Source: Pseudomonas kermanshahensis
Lineage (GTDB): Bacteria; Pseudomonadota; Gammaproteobacteria; Pseudomonadales; Pseudomonadaceae
DNA: 64,000 bases
NCBI RefSeq assembly: GCF_014269205.2
Contig: NZ_JABWRY020000003.1
Span: 110,626-174,625, forward strand
Reading direction: 5' to 3'
The position numbers were made by a program, and so were the translations under genes. Position 1 is the first letter of the stretch; the number at the start of each line of letters is the position of its first letter. The notes beneath the pieces were generated by a model that saw only the letters and a program-made list of their open reading frames with translations, ran no database searches and had not been told where the DNA came from. Of the stretch, positions 34,951 through 44,753 are shown piece by piece.

Positions 34951-37196
34951 CGTTTGAACAGCCCCTTGAGCGCGTCTTTGAGTTCAGGGCTCACTTTGTC
35001 TCCGAGTTTTTCGTCGAGTTTTTCATCAATCTTGTCTTTCAGGCGGTTGCCGGCCAGTTTCGCGGCGACCTTGCCCAGGCCGTCCTGGTCCAGGCGGCAG
35101 GCCTTGGCGCCAAGCTCCAGCGGGCCGCGGCAGCGCAGCGGCACTTCAACGCCGACATAGCGCTCGTTGACCTGGCAGGCCGGGTCCGGCATGGCGCGTT
35201 GGTCGCCTTCGACGACCACGCCGACGTTGTAGTCCATGCCCAACACGCGCAGGTCGAGGTCGCCGTGGCCGTTGACGGTCAGGCCTGGGATGCGGGCCTT
35301 GAGGTCTGGGTTGCTGGCCACGCCATTGCGCACCACCAGGCTGCCACGCAGTTCCTCGAAGGGCGTGTCCTTGCCGCGCGGTTCGCCGCTGAGCGTTTTA
35401 CGGTTCAGGGTGGCGATGGCCTGGCACAGTTGCTGTTCAAGGTTGGCATTGACCAGCACGCCATCGTTGATGGTGAAGTTGGCGCTGCCATTGAGGGTGT
35501 CGACCAATGCCTTCTGGCTGTTGCCGGTCGCGGTCAGGTCGCTGGTCAGGGTCAACAGGCCCTTGACCGGTGGCGTTTGCTCTTTGCCCTCGGCCTTGAT
35601 GAAGTGTTCCACCGGTACCCGGTTGATCTTGGTATTGACGCCAAGCTGCGGCACGGCAGGGCGCACATCGACGGTGCCCTTGGCCTCGAAGCTGCCATTG
35701 TAGAGGCCGCCGCGCAGGGTCTGCAGGGTCACCAGGCCGCCTTGGCCAGTGGCCTTGAGCTGGGCATCCTGAATGGGCAGTTTGTCCAGGGTCAGTGCGC
35801 CGAACGTCAGGTCGGCCTGCAGGTCGAGGGCGCGCAGGCGGTCTACCGGCAGCAGCTTGTCGTCGCTCCAGGCGACCTGGGTCGGGGCGTTGGGCAGCGG
35901 GGAGCTGCTGGCACCGGCCACGGCGCTGGCTTCCTGTTGGTTGACCTCGGCCTGGCGGGCGGCGGTGGCGCCTTTGGCTTGTTCGCTCTTGGCGGGCAGG
36001 TAGCGGTCGGCGTCGAAGGTGTCGGCCTTCAGTTGCACGCGCAGGGCCTGTTTGGCGAAATCTTCGACAGCCACGCGGCCGGTGAAGGTGCTGTCGTCCA
36101 GCTTCACGGCCAGGTCTGCCAGGGCCAGGCTGTTCGACGTGCCTTGCAGGCGGGTGACCAGTTCCAGCTTGGTGAACGCGGCCGGGTCGTTCGTGGCGGG
36201 CAGCGGGCGGCCGATGCCGTCGAGGAAGGTGCGCAGGTCGAACTGGGCGATCGACAGGCCGCCGCTGAGTTGCGGTGCCTTGTCCAGGTCGCGCAGGTTC
36301 AGTTCACCCAGTGCTCGCAGCTGGTTGGCCGATATTTTCAGGCCGTTCCACGAGGCGACATTGGCTGCCAGGTCGACCAGCAGTTGGCCTTGTGCGGCGA
36401 AGGTCACGGTCTTGCCGGCAAACGGCTCGCCCGAGGTTTCGCCCGACAGGCGCATGTCTTCGAAGTTGTAGCGCTTGAGCTTGCGGTCAAAGCGCAGTTC
36501 GCCGGCAAGCTCGGTGCGGGCCTTGATGCTCGGTTGGGTGGCACTGAGGAAGGCACTTGCCTTAAGCGCAATGTTCGCGCCTTCGTGGACCGGGCCGGTG
36601 CTCAGCTGGATGCTTTCGGCGCTGTAGCTCTGGCCGTTTTTGGCATCGGTGTACTGCACGCGGGCGTTGTTCACGGTCAGGCTGTCGATGTCGAGTTTGA
36701 CCGCACGCTCGCTGCCGCTGTCGGCTTGCGCTGGGGCCTGTTCGGCAGGTGCCTGGGCCGGTGTATCGGTTGGGGCGCCGTTAGGGGCGGGCAATGGCTT
36801 GCCGATGTCTTCCCAGTTGCCATGGCCATTTTCGTCGCGGGCCAGGGTCAGGTTCAGGCCTTCGACGCGCACATCGCTCATCTGCACTTCGCGGCGCAGC
36901 AGCGGCAGTACGCGTACCGACAGGCCGAGCATCTTCAGGTCGGCGAATGGCTCGCTGGGTTTGCTCAAGGTCGCGATGCTCGCGTCATGCAGCTCCAGGC
37001 CCAACCACGGGAACAGGCTCCAGCCGATGTCACCGTTGAGGGTCAGCTCGACATGAGCCTTGTCGCGCGCCAGCTGGCGAATCTCGTCTTTGTAGTCGTT
37101 GGGATCAAAGAGGTGGGTCAGGGCGAAGCCCAGCGCCACGATGATCAGCAGCAACCCGAGAAGCCCCAGTCCCAGGATTTTGCCGAACGCTTTCAT
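34947..37196 (-). CDS. AsmA-family envelope protein
   Basis: 749 aa. One N-terminal membrane segment (ILGLGLLGLLLIIVALGFALTHLFDPNDYKDEI) then a large periplasmic region with AsmA repeats such as LNGDIGWSLFPWLGLELHDASI and the C-terminal FTINDGVLVNANLEQQLCQAIA. AsmA-like proteins are now seen as bridge-like lipid carriers between membranes. A low-complexity A/P/Q segment (APTDTPAQAPAEQAPAQ) interrupts the first third. First gene of the operon with mutY and yggX. Confidence 0.92.
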   Translation of the reverse strand: MKAFGKILGLGLLGLLLIIVALGFALTHLFDPNDYKDEIRQLARDKAHVELTLNGDIGWSLFPWLGLELHDASIATLSKPSEPFADLKMLGLSVRVLPLLRREVQMSDVRVEGLNLTLARDENGHGNWEDIGKPLPAPNGAPTDTPAQAPAEQAPAQADSGSERAVKLDIDSLTVNNARVQYTDAKNGQSYSAESIQLSTGPVHEGANIALKASAFLSATQPSIKARTELAGELRFDRKLKRYNFEDMRLSGETSGEPFAGKTVTFAAQGQLLVDLAANVASWNGLKISANQLRALGELNLRDLDKAPQLSGGLSIAQFDLRTFLDGIGRPLPATNDPAAFTKLELVTRLQGTSNSLALADLAVKLDDSTFTGRVAVEDFAKQALRVQLKADTFDADRYLPAKSEQAKGATAARQAEVNQQEASAVAGASSSPLPNAPTQVAWSDDKLLPVDRLRALDLQADLTFGALTLDKLPIQDAQLKATGQGGLVTLQTLRGGLYNGSFEAKGTVDVRPAVPQLGVNTKINRVPVEHFIKAEGKEQTPPVKGLLTLTSDLTATGNSQKALVDTLNGSANFTINDGVLVNANLEQQLCQAIATLNRKTLSGEPRGKDTPFEELRGSLVVRNGVASNPDLKARIPGLTVNGHGDLDLRVLGMDYNVGVVVEGDQRAMPDPACQVNERYVGVEVPLRCRGPLELGAKACRLDQDGLGKVAAKLAGNRLKDKIDEKLDEKLGDKVSPELKDALKGLFKR

Positions 37197-37603
37197 GGGC
37201 GAGTCCTTGTAGTCCGATTTGAATTTCAGCGGCAGAGTATAGCGCCGCAGTGCTTATCCCTGCGTATCCGGCAAGAGATACAGGGCATTTCCCTACGAAT
37301 GGATCAGATGTTGCGGCTTTCGACAGCCGCAGTTCTCGCAGTTCCTTTTGTGTTGCCTGTACCGGCCTCTTCGCGGGGCAAGCCCGCTCCCCCAGGGTTC
37401 ATCCGATCATGTGGGAGCGGGCTTGCCCCGCGAAGAGGCCGGTACAGGCGAACCGAAATACCGTTTCAGCTACGGAAAAATCCACGATATCAGATTGCTT
37501 TCATCCCACCGGGTGCTGGTAACCTTGCGCCGCTTTCGGTGTGCCCGCGACCCATTGTCGCGGTGCGTCGCCCAGTAAAGGCCATACAAAAAGGATCAAA
37601 CCC
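37197..37603. other. intergenic region with REP doublet and MFS promoter
   Basis: 407 bp. The REP doublet (37356-37448) occupies the middle; the rest holds presumed divergent promoters of asmA and the MFS gene. No small gene seen. Confidence 0.5.
37356..37448. repeat. REP doublet with 36-bp perfect arms
   Basis: The two arms are exact complements and include the flanking CCTGTA/TACAGG outside the core; central spacer about 20 bp. Lies between divergent genes, which is unusual for REP elements. Confidence 0.9.
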
Positions 37604-39265
37604 ATGAGCAGTAACGTCACGGCGGGCACCTTGGCCGGTGCGCCGAGCTTCCTGTCGAAGGAGCGCATCATCGCCCGTCCGGGCTTCAACCGTTGGCTGG
37701 TGCCACCGGCCGCCTTGGCTATCCACCTGTGTATCGGCATGGCCTACGGCTTCTCGGTGTTCTGGCTGCCCTTGTCGCAAGCCATCGGCATCACCGCGCC
37801 GGTGGCCTGCTCGGCGGACATGGGGTTCATCGCCCGCCTGTTCAGTGCCGAGTGCGACTGGCCGATTTCGATGCTGAGCTGGATCTACACCTTGTTCTTC
37901 GTGTTCCTCGGCTGCTCGGCCGCGGTGCTTGGCGGCTGGCTGGAACACGCTGGGCCGCGCAAGGCCGGGCTGGTGTCGGCGCTGTGCTGGTGCGGCGGCA
38001 TGCTGATCTCGGCGATTGGGGTAAAGACCCATCAGCTGTGGCTGATGTGGCTGGGCTCTGGTGTGATCGGCGGCATTGGCCTGGGCCTGGGCTACATTTC
38101 GCCGGTCTCGACGCTGATCAAGTGGTTCCCGGACAAACGCGGCATGGCTACCGGCATGGCGATCATGGGTTTTGGCGGTGGCGCGATGGTCGGCGCCCCC
38201 CTGGCGACCGCGCTGATGGGCCACTTTGGCAGCGCAGAAGACGTCGGGGTATGGCAGAGCTTCGTGGTGATGGCGGCGATCTACTTCGTGTTCATGACGG
38301 CCGGCGCCCTGGGTTACCGCGTGCCACCGACCGGCTGGAAGCCTGAGGGCTGGACCGCCCCGGCGAAAAAGGCCGGCAATGGCATGGTCACCGACCGCCA
38401 TGTGCACGTCAGCGTGGCCTGGAAAACCCCACAGTTCGCCCTGGTGTGGCTGGTGCTGTGCCTGAACGTCTCGGCCGGCATCGGTATTCTGGGCATGGCG
38501 TCGCCGCTGTTGCAGGAAGTGTTCGCCGGTAAGTTGCTGGGCAACGAGCTGAGCTTCAGCGAACTGAACGCCACCCAGCTGGCGCAAATTGCCGCCATCG
38601 CAGCGGGCTTCACTGGCTTGCTGAGCCTGTTCAACATTGGCGGGCGCTTCTTCTGGGCGTCGTTCTCTGACTACATTGGCCGCAAGAACACCTACTTCGC
38701 CTTCTTCGCCTTGGGCGTGGGCCTCTACAGCCTGGTGCCGAACATGGGTCATCTGGGCAACGTGGCGCTGTTCGTGGCGGCGTTCTGCATCATCCTGTCG
38801 ATGTACGGTGGCGGCTTTGCCACAGTGCCGGCGTACCTGGCCGACCTGTTCGGCACGCAGATGGTCGGTGCGATTCATGGGCGCCTGCTGACGGCCTGGG
38901 CGGCGGCGGGCGTGCTGGGGCCGGTGCTGATCACCTACCTGCGCGAGTCTCAGCTGGCGGCGGGCGTTGAGCGCGCGGCGGCGTATGACATGACCCTGTA
39001 TATCCTCGCGGGCCTGCTGGTGCTGGGCTTTATCTGCAACATGCTGATTCGCCCGGTGGCCGACAAGCACTTCATGAGCGACCAGCAACTGGCCGCCGAG
39101 CGTGCGCTGAGCCATGACAAGGGTGCCGATGGCGCGCGGTCGCTGGAGTGGCATGCCGCGCCGGGCAGCTTGCCGTTAGTGCTGATCGCCTGGACTGCGG
39201 TGGTTGTGCCGCTGGCTTGGGGGGTGTGGATTACGTTGCAGAAGACGGCTGTACTGTTCCATTGA
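37604..39265 (+). CDS. MFS transporter, oxalate/formate antiporter family
   Basis: 553 aa from MSSNVTAGTLAGAP with AAGGA upstream; the ATG 63 bp earlier is unlikely. Twelve predicted membrane segments plus an extended C-terminal pair. LALHLCIG-like first helix followed by YGFSVFWLPLSQ, DKRGMATGMAIMGFGGGAM between helices 4-5, and a second-half NIGGRFFWASFSDYIGRKNTYF. This is the OFA subfamily (oxalate, formate or related monocarboxylates); the actual substrate is unknown. No oxalate decarboxylase genes nearby. Confidence 0.85.
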   Translation: MSSNVTAGTLAGAPSFLSKERIIARPGFNRWLVPPAALAIHLCIGMAYGFSVFWLPLSQAIGITAPVACSADMGFIARLFSAECDWPISMLSWIYTLFFVFLGCSAAVLGGWLEHAGPRKAGLVSALCWCGGMLISAIGVKTHQLWLMWLGSGVIGGIGLGLGYISPVSTLIKWFPDKRGMATGMAIMGFGGGAMVGAPLATALMGHFGSAEDVGVWQSFVVMAAIYFVFMTAGALGYRVPPTGWKPEGWTAPAKKAGNGMVTDRHVHVSVAWKTPQFALVWLVLCLNVSAGIGILGMASPLLQEVFAGKLLGNELSFSELNATQLAQIAAIAAGFTGLLSLFNIGGRFFWASFSDYIGRKNTYFAFFALGVGLYSLVPNMGHLGNVALFVAAFCIILSMYGGGFATVPAYLADLFGTQMVGAIHGRLLTAWAAAGVLGPVLITYLRESQLAAGVERAAAYDMTLYILAGLLVLGFICNMLIRPVADKHFMSDQQLAAERALSHDKGADGARSLEWHAAPGSLPLVLIAWTAVVVPLAWGVWITLQKTAVLFH

Positions 39266-39273
39266 AGGTAAGG

Positions 39274-39318
39274 GGGGCGCTGTGCGCCCCTTTCGCGGCG
39301 CAAGGCCGCTCCTACAAG
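39274..39318. repeat. single REP element
   Basis: GCGCCCCTTTCGCGGCGCAAGGCCGCTCCTAC after the MFS stop. Confidence 0.75.
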
Positions 39319-39506
39319 GGCGTGGTTGGGTGCAAGAGCCGGCGAAAGGGCTGCAACGCAGCCACAGATTCACAGCTTGTATAGACCTGTAACGGCATCC
39401 ACCCCCCGTCATTGCTTGCTTTGCCATATGTCATCCGCGTTTCAAGCTGGCGCGATCTGGGCCTATAATGGAGCCCTTTTCGCCCAATGATTTTGCGGAG
39501 CTGGTG

Positions 39507-40100
39507 ATGGTCGAACGTAAGGCTTCCGTCGAGCGCAATACCCTGGAAACCCAGGTCAAGTGCTCGATCAACCTAGATGGCAGCGGCAAGGCCCGATTTG
39601 ATATCGGTGTGCCTTTCCTTGAACACATGCTCGACCAGATCGCCCGACATGGGCTGATCGATCTGGACATCGAGTGCAAGGGTGACCTGCACATCGACGA
39701 TCACCATACCGTCGAAGACGTCGGTATCACCCTGGGCCAGGCATTCGCCCAGGCGATCGGCGATAAAAAAGGCATCTTCCGCTACGGCCATGCCTATGTG
39801 CCGCTGGACGAAGCGCTGTCGCGCGTGGTCATCGACTTCTCTGGCCGCCCAGGCCTGCAGATGCACGTGCCGTACACCCGCGCCACGGTCGGTGGCTTCG
39901 ATGTCGACCTGTTCCAGGAGTTCTTCCAGGGCTTCGTCAACCACGCCCTGGTGAGCCTGCACATCGACAACCTGCGTGGCCACAACACCCACCACCAGAT
40001 CGAAACCGTGTTCAAGGCGTTCGGCCGCGCGCTGCGCATGGCCATTACCTTGGACGAGCGCATGGCTGGGCAGATGCCTTCCACCAAGGGATGCCTGTAA
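39507..40100 (+). CDS. hisB: imidazoleglycerol-phosphate dehydratase
   Basis: 197 aa from [17 protein letters not shown] (GGAG six bases upstream); an in-frame ATG at 39468 is too early. Monofunctional HisB with the metal-binding H/E repeats [14 protein letters not shown] and [19 protein letters not shown]. Sixth step of histidine synthesis. First of the five-gene his operon; the TAA stop abuts the hisH ATG. Confidence 0.97.
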   Translation: MVERKASVERNTLETQVKCSINLDGSGKARFDIGVPFLEHMLDQIARHGLIDLDIECKGDLHIDDHHTVEDVGITLGQAFAQAIGDKKGIFRYGHAYVPLDEALSRVVIDFSGRPGLQMHVPYTRATVGGFDVDLFQEFFQGFVNHALVSLHIDNLRGHNTHHQIETVFKAFGRALRMAITLDERMAGQMPSTKGCL

Positions 40101-40739
40101 ATGCAGACGGTAGCCGTAATCGACTATGGCATGGGCAACCTGCACTCGGTGGCCAAGGCGCTCGAGCATGTCGGCGCCGGCAAGGTACTGGTCACCAGCG
40201 ACGCCGCGGTGATCCGCGAGGCTGACCGCGTGGTGTTCCCAGGCGTGGGCGCGATTCGCGACTGCATGGCCGAAATCCGTCGCCTGGGCTTCGACAGCCT
40301 GGTGCGTGAAGTCAGCCAGGACCGCCCGTTCCTCGGCATCTGTGTCGGCATGCAAGCGCTGCTCGAACACAGTGAAGAGAACAACGGCGTCGACTGCATC
40401 GGCCTGTTCCCAGGCCAGGTGAAGTTTTTCGGCAAGGGCCTGCAAGAGGATGGCGAGCACCTGAAGGTGCCGCACATGGGCTGGAACGAAGTCAGCCAGG
40501 CCAACCACCATCCCCTATGGCACGACATCCCTGACCGCGCACGTTTCTATTTCGTACACAGCTACTACATCAATGCCGGCAAGCCGAGCCAGGTGGTTGG
40601 TCGCGGCCACTATGGCGTCGACTTCGCCGCCGCGCTGGCCGACGGCTCGCGCTTTGCCGTGCAGTTCCACCCCGAAAAGAGCCACACCCATGGCCTGCAG
40701 TTGCTGCAGAACTTCGTCGCCTGGGACGGGCGCTGGTAA
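40101..40739 (+). CDS. hisH: imidazole glycerol phosphate synthase, glutaminase subunit
   Basis: 212 aa class I amidotransferase: [10 protein letters not shown] oxyanion region, [15 protein letters not shown] with the nucleophile Cys, and [14 protein letters not shown] with catalytic His and Glu. Supplies ammonia to HisF. Abuts both neighbours with no spacer. Confidence 0.97.
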   Translation: MQTVAVIDYGMGNLHSVAKALEHVGAGKVLVTSDAAVIREADRVVFPGVGAIRDCMAEIRRLGFDSLVREVSQDRPFLGICVGMQALLEHSEENNGVDCIGLFPGQVKFFGKGLQEDGEHLKVPHMGWNEVSQANHHPLWHDIPDRARFYFVHSYYINAGKPSQVVGRGHYGVDFAAALADGSRFAVQFHPEKSHTHGLQLLQNFVAWDGRW

Positions 40740-41000
40740 ATGAGCCGATCGAAGACCAAGGCCCCGATCATCACCCTGGCCCCCGAGCAGGAGCGCGAGG
40801 CGCTCGATACGCTCAAGCGTTTTCTCGAAGACCGTTTCGAGTTGCAGCTGGGGTCGTTTGAAGTGGCCGAGGTCCTCGACCTGTTCAGCAAAGAGATTGC
40901 ACCCCATTACTACAACAGGGCGATTGCCGATGTTCAGCTGCACCTCAAGGAGCGGTTCGAGAGCATCGAGAGCGACCTGTGGGCACTCGAGAAGCCCTGA
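40740..41000 (+). CDS. DUF2164 protein embedded in the his operon
   Basis: 86 aa. ITLAPEQEREALDTLKRFLEDRFELQLGSFEVAEVLDLFSKEIAPHYYNRAIADV is the DUF2164 pattern. Helical, soluble, function unknown. Its ATG follows the hisH TAA directly and hisA begins 27 bp later, so it is co-expressed with histidine genes. Confidence 0.9.
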   Translation: MSRSKTKAPIITLAPEQEREALDTLKRFLEDRFELQLGSFEVAEVLDLFSKEIAPHYYNRAIADVQLHLKERFESIESDLWALEKP

Positions 41001-41027
41001 AACCCAACAAATATACAGGTTCCCAAG

Positions 41028-41765
41028 ATGCTGATTATCCCCGCTATCGATCTGAAGGACGGTGCCTGCGTGCGCCTGCGCCAGGGCCGCATGGAAGACT
41101 CCACGGTATTTTCCGATGACCCGGTGAGCATGGCCGCCAAATGGGTCGAGGGTGGCTGCCGCCGCCTGCACCTGGTCGACCTCAACGGCGCCTTCGAAGG
41201 CCAGCCGGTCAACGGCGAAGTGGTCACCGCCATCGCCAAGCGTTACCCGACTCTGCCGATCCAGATCGGCGGCGGCATTCGCTCGCTGGAAACCATCGAG
41301 CACTACGTCAAGGCGGGCGTCAGCTACGTCATCATCGGCACCAAGGCGGTCAAGCAGCCAGCGTTCGTCGCGGAGGCCTGCAAGGCCTTCCCGGGCAAGG
41401 TCATCGTTGGCCTGGACGCCAAGGACGGCTTCGTCGCCACCGACGGCTGGGCTGAAGTCAGCACTGTTCAGGTCATCGACCTGGCCAAGCGCTTCGAGGC
41501 CGATGGCGTCTCGGCGATCGTCTACACCGACATCGCCAAAGACGGCATGATGCAGGGCTGCAACGTGCCCTTCACCAAAGCCCTGGCCGAAGCCACGCGC
41601 ATTCCGGTGATCGCATCGGGTGGCATTCACAACCTGGGCGACATCAAGGCCCTGCTGGACGCCAAGGCCCCTGGCATCATCGGCGCCATCACTGGCCGTG
41701 CCATCTACGAAGGCACCCTCGATGTCGCCGAGGCCCAGGCCTTCTGCGACAACTACCAAGGCTGA
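41028..41765 (+). CDS. hisA: ProFAR isomerase
   Basis: 245 aa (beta/alpha)8 barrel. [26 protein letters not shown] and [14 protein letters not shown] show the paired phosphate-binding sites, and [14 protein letters not shown] carries the catalytic Asp. Converts ProFAR to PRFAR, the substrate of HisHF. Confidence 0.97.
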   Translation: MLIIPAIDLKDGACVRLRQGRMEDSTVFSDDPVSMAAKWVEGGCRRLHLVDLNGAFEGQPVNGEVVTAIAKRYPTLPIQIGGGIRSLETIEHYVKAGVSYVIIGTKAVKQPAFVAEACKAFPGKVIVGLDAKDGFVATDGWAEVSTVQVIDLAKRFEADGVSAIVYTDIAKDGMMQGCNVPFTKALAEATRIPVIASGGIHNLGDIKALLDAKAPGIIGAITGRAIYEGTLDVAEAQAFCDNYQG

Positions 41766-41775
41766 GGACTGAACC

Positions 41776-42546
41776 ATGGCACTGGCCAAGCGCATCATCC
41801 CTTGCCTGGACGTGGACAACGGCCGGGTGGTCAAGGGCGTCAAGTTCGAGAACATCCGTGATGCCGGCGACCCGGTAGAAATTGCCCGTCGCTACAACGA
41901 GCAGGGTGCCGACGAAATCACCTTCCTCGACATCACCGCCAGCGTCGATGGCCGCGACACCACGCTGCATACCGTCGAGCGCATGGCCAGCCAAGTGTTC
42001 ATCCCGCTGACTGTGGGCGGTGGCGTGCGCACCGTGCAGGACATCCGCAACCTGCTCAATGCCGGTGCCGACAAGGTCTCGATCAACACGGCTGCGGTGT
42101 TCAACCCAGAGTTCGTGGGCGAGGCGGCGGACCGTTTTGGTTCGCAGTGCATCGTCGTTGCCATCGATGCCAAGAAGGTCTCCGCGCCGGGTGAAACGCC
42201 GCGCTGGGAGATTTTCACCCATGGCGGGCGCAAGCCGACCGGGTTGGATGCGGTGGAGTGGGCGAAGAAGATGGAAGGCCTGGGTGCCGGTGAGATCCTG
42301 CTGACCAGCATGGACCAGGACGGCATGAAGAACGGCTTTGACCTGGGTGTTACCCGGGCCATCAGCGATGCGCTGGGGATTCCGGTGATTGCGTCGGGTG
42401 GGGTGGGTAACCTGCAGCACCTGGCGGACGGGATTCTGGAAGGGCATGCCAGCGCGGTGTTGGCGGCCAGTATCTTCCACTTTGGCGAGTACACCGTTCC
42501 GGAAGCCAAGGCCTACATGGCTTCGCGCGGGATCGTCGTTCGCTGA
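41776..42546 (+). CDS. hisF: imidazole glycerol phosphate synthase, cyclase subunit
   Basis: 256 aa barrel homologous to His[22 protein letters not shown] with the catalytic Asp, [33 protein letters not shown] and IASGGVGN. Joins HisH to make IGP and AICAR. Last gene of the operon; REP elements follow. Confidence 0.97.
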   Translation: MALAKRIIPCLDVDNGRVVKGVKFENIRDAGDPVEIARRYNEQGADEITFLDITASVDGRDTTLHTVERMASQVFIPLTVGGGVRTVQDIRNLLNAGADKVSINTAAVFNPEFVGEAADRFGSQCIVVAIDAKKVSAPGETPRWEIFTHGGRKPTGLDAVEWAKKMEGLGAGEILLTSMDQDGMKNGFDLGVTRAISDALGIPVIASGGVGNLQHLADGILEGHASAVLAASIFHFGEYTVPEAKAYMASRGIVVR

Positions 42547-42555
42547 GCCATTGAT

Positions 42556-42644
42556 TGGGGCTGCTTTGCAGCCCATTCGCGGGGCAAGCCCGCTCCCACA
42601 AGGAGCAGCCTTGTGCTGCGAATGGGCCGCAACGCGGCCCCAAT
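42556..42644. repeat. mixed REP doublet
   Basis: A GCGGGGCAAGCCCGCTCCCACA copy is joined to an inverted GGAGCAGCCTTGTGCTGCG copy between convergent hisF and cbcV: one of each core subtype. Confidence 0.85.
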
Positions 42645-42648
42645 GGCA

Positions 42649-43827
42649 TCACCCGTGGTTCTTGCCCAGCAACGCGTGGTAAAGCTCGGTATCCCCAAGA
42701 ATCCCTACCACCTTGTCGTTATCCTGCAGCACCAGCTTGTTGCCCGTCTGATAACGAATCTGCAGCGCCTCACGCATACCGATATCGGCGTGCACCACCG
42801 TCGGCCTGCGCTCCAGCAACTCTACATTCTGCCCTGGCGCCCAATTCTGCATATCCAGGCCGTTCTGGCCTTGGCGTGCGCGCTTGAGCGAGCCGCCTTC
42901 GCCAATGTCCAGCCATGAGTCGATACCCGGGTCCAGGCACACCGACCCATTGACCCGTTTGCAGTTGTCCAGGCTGCGCATCAGGCTGCGGCCGCACAGC
43001 ACGTTCAGCGGGTTGGTGTGGGCAACGAAGGTGCGCACATAGTCGTCCGCCGGGTTCAGTACGATCTCTTCGGGCTTGCTGTACTGGATGATCCGGCCGT
43101 CCTTCATGATTGCAATGCGGCTGCCCAGCTTCAACGCTTCGTCCAAGTCGTGGCTGACGAACACGATGGTCTTGCTCAGCTTGCGCTGCAGCTCCAGCAG
43201 TTCGTCCTGCAGGCCCTGGCGGATCAGCGGGTCGAGTGCCGAGAACGGTTCGTCCATCAGCAGAATGTCGGCATCCATCGCCAGCGCCCGGGCCAGGCCC
43301 ACCCGCTGCTGCATACCCCCGGACAGCTCGTCGGGCTTCTTGTTGCGCCACTGAGTCAGGCCAACCAGTTCAAGCTTCTCGTCCACCAGCTTGCGCCGCT
43401 CTTTCTCTGGGCGGCCCTGCATTTCCAGGCCAAAGCTGATGTTCTCGCGCACCGTCAGCCAGGGCATCAGGGCGAACTTCTGGAACACCATGGCGATGCG
43501 CTTGGTGCGCATCATCTTCAGCTCGGCCGGGGTGCAGTGGGCGATGTCGATGTGCTTGCCTTCATGCTCGACGAACAGCTTGCCGCGGCTGACCGTGTTC
43601 AGGCCGTTGATGCAGCGCAGCAGGCTCGACTTGCCCGAGCCGGACAGGCCCATGAGCACGCAAATTTCGCCTTTCTCGATATCCAGGTTGGCTTTTTCGA
43701 CACCCACCACCAGGCCGGTCTGCTTGAGGATCTGCTCGCGGGTTTTGCCCTGGTCGAGCAGCGACAGCGCCTCGCGCGGTTTGTTGGAGAAGATGACGTC
43801 GACGTCTTCGAACCGAATGATGCTCAT
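42649..43827 (-). CDS. cbcV: choline/betaine ABC transporter ATPase
   Basis: 392 aa. ProV-type ATPase: Walker A GLSGSGKSS, Q-loop FQKFALMPW, signature LSGGMQQRVGLARAL, Walker B ILLMDEPFSALDP, then a C-terminal CBS-like region (ALLGKNHG end, LVLQDNDKVVGILGD). Energises uptake of quaternary amines. Overlaps cbcW by 4 bp. Confidence 0.93.
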   Translation of the reverse strand: MSIIRFEDVDVIFSNKPREALSLLDQGKTREQILKQTGLVVGVEKANLDIEKGEICVLMGLSGSGKSSLLRCINGLNTVSRGKLFVEHEGKHIDIAHCTPAELKMMRTKRIAMVFQKFALMPWLTVRENISFGLEMQGRPEKERRKLVDEKLELVGLTQWRNKKPDELSGGMQQRVGLARALAMDADILLMDEPFSALDPLIRQGLQDELLELQRKLSKTIVFVSHDLDEALKLGSRIAIMKDGRIIQYSKPEEIVLNPADDYVRTFVAHTNPLNVLCGRSLMRSLDNCKRVNGSVCLDPGIDSWLDIGEGGSLKRARQGQNGLDMQNWAPGQNVELLERRPTVVHADIGMREALQIRYQTGNKLVLQDNDKVVGILGDTELYHALLGKNHG

Positions 43828-44669
43828 GCTTCACCCCTTACCGTGACTTCCGGTTGCTTGCAGATACGGTCGAGCATGATCGCCAGCAGCACGATCGCCA
43901 GGCCCGCTTCGAAGCCCAGGGAGATATCGGCGGTGTTCAGTGCGTTGACCACAGGTTTGCCAAGGCCGTCGGCGCCCACCAGGGCCGCGATGACTACCAT
44001 CGACAGCGACAGCATGATGCATTGGGTGACACCGGCCGCGATGCTCGGCATCGCGTGGGGCAGTTCGATGCGGGTCAGCAGCTGACGGCGCGAGCAGCCA
44101 AAGGCCTTGCCGGCGTCGAGCAGCTCTTGTGGCACATCGCAAATGCCCAGGTAGGTGAGGCGGATCGGCGCGGCGATGGCGAACACCACCGTCGAGATCA
44201 GCCCCGGGACCACGCCCAGGCCGAACAGGGTCAGGGTCGGGATCAGGTAAACGAAGGTGGGTACCGTCTGCATCAGGTCGAGTACCGGGCGCATGGCGGT
44301 ATAGAACATCGGTTTATGCGCGGCGACGATGCCCAGCGGCACGCCAATGGCCACGCAGACCACGGTGGCGAAGGTCACCTGCGCCAGGGTTTCCATGGTT
44401 TCCTGCCAGTAACCCAGGTTGAAGATAAGCAGGAACGACAGCGCAACGAACGCCGTCAGCCCCCACTTGCGCTGGATAACGTGCGCCAGGGCGGCGAACA
44501 GGGCGATGAGGACGAACGGGTTGAACCAGGTCAGGGTACTGGTGACGCCATGGATCATGAACTCCAGGCCTTGCGCGATGGCGTCGAAATAATTCGCGCC
44601 GTTCTGGGTCAGCCATTCGACGAACGACGCGATGTACTGCCCCAGGGGTATTTTCTGATCGATAAGCAT
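43824..44669 (-). CDS. cbcW: choline/betaine ABC transporter permease
   Basis: 281 aa ProW-type permease with about six membrane segments and EAA-type loop VPQELLDAGKAFGCSRRQLLTRIELPHAMPSI. Lies between the binding protein gene and the ATPase gene. Confidence 0.93.
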   Translation of the reverse strand: MLIDQKIPLGQYIASFVEWLTQNGANYFDAIAQGLEFMIHGVTSTLTWFNPFVLIALFAALAHVIQRKWGLTAFVALSFLLIFNLGYWQETMETLAQVTFATVVCVAIGVPLGIVAAHKPMFYTAMRPVLDLMQTVPTFVYLIPTLTLFGLGVVPGLISTVVFAIAAPIRLTYLGICDVPQELLDAGKAFGCSRRQLLTRIELPHAMPSIAAGVTQCIMLSLSMVVIAALVGADGLGKPVVNALNTADISLGFEAGLAIVLLAIMLDRICKQPEVTVRGEA

Positions 44670-44706
44670 GATAGCGAGCTTCCACCTGCAAAGATTGAAA
44701 TCAGTC

Positions 44707-44730
44707 CGGGGCGGGCACGGTCCCGCCCCG
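44707..44730 (-). other. intercistronic hairpin between cbcX and cbcW
   Basis: CGGGGCGGG / CCCGCCCCG, perfect 9-bp arms, loop CACGGT, no T-run. Placed as in the other importer operon of this window, probably stabilising the binding-protein message. Confidence 0.65.
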
Positions 44731-44753
44731 AGGTAGCGCTATTGCGTGGTGCG

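Noticed and set aside
35199..37607. 802-codon frame antisense to the AsmA gene
   Set aside because: Shadow frame: no ribosome site or motif, and it spans a REP doublet.
37490..39154. 554-codon frame antisense to the MFS gene
   Set aside because: Arg/His/Gln-rich shadow; the sense frame has twelve membrane segments.
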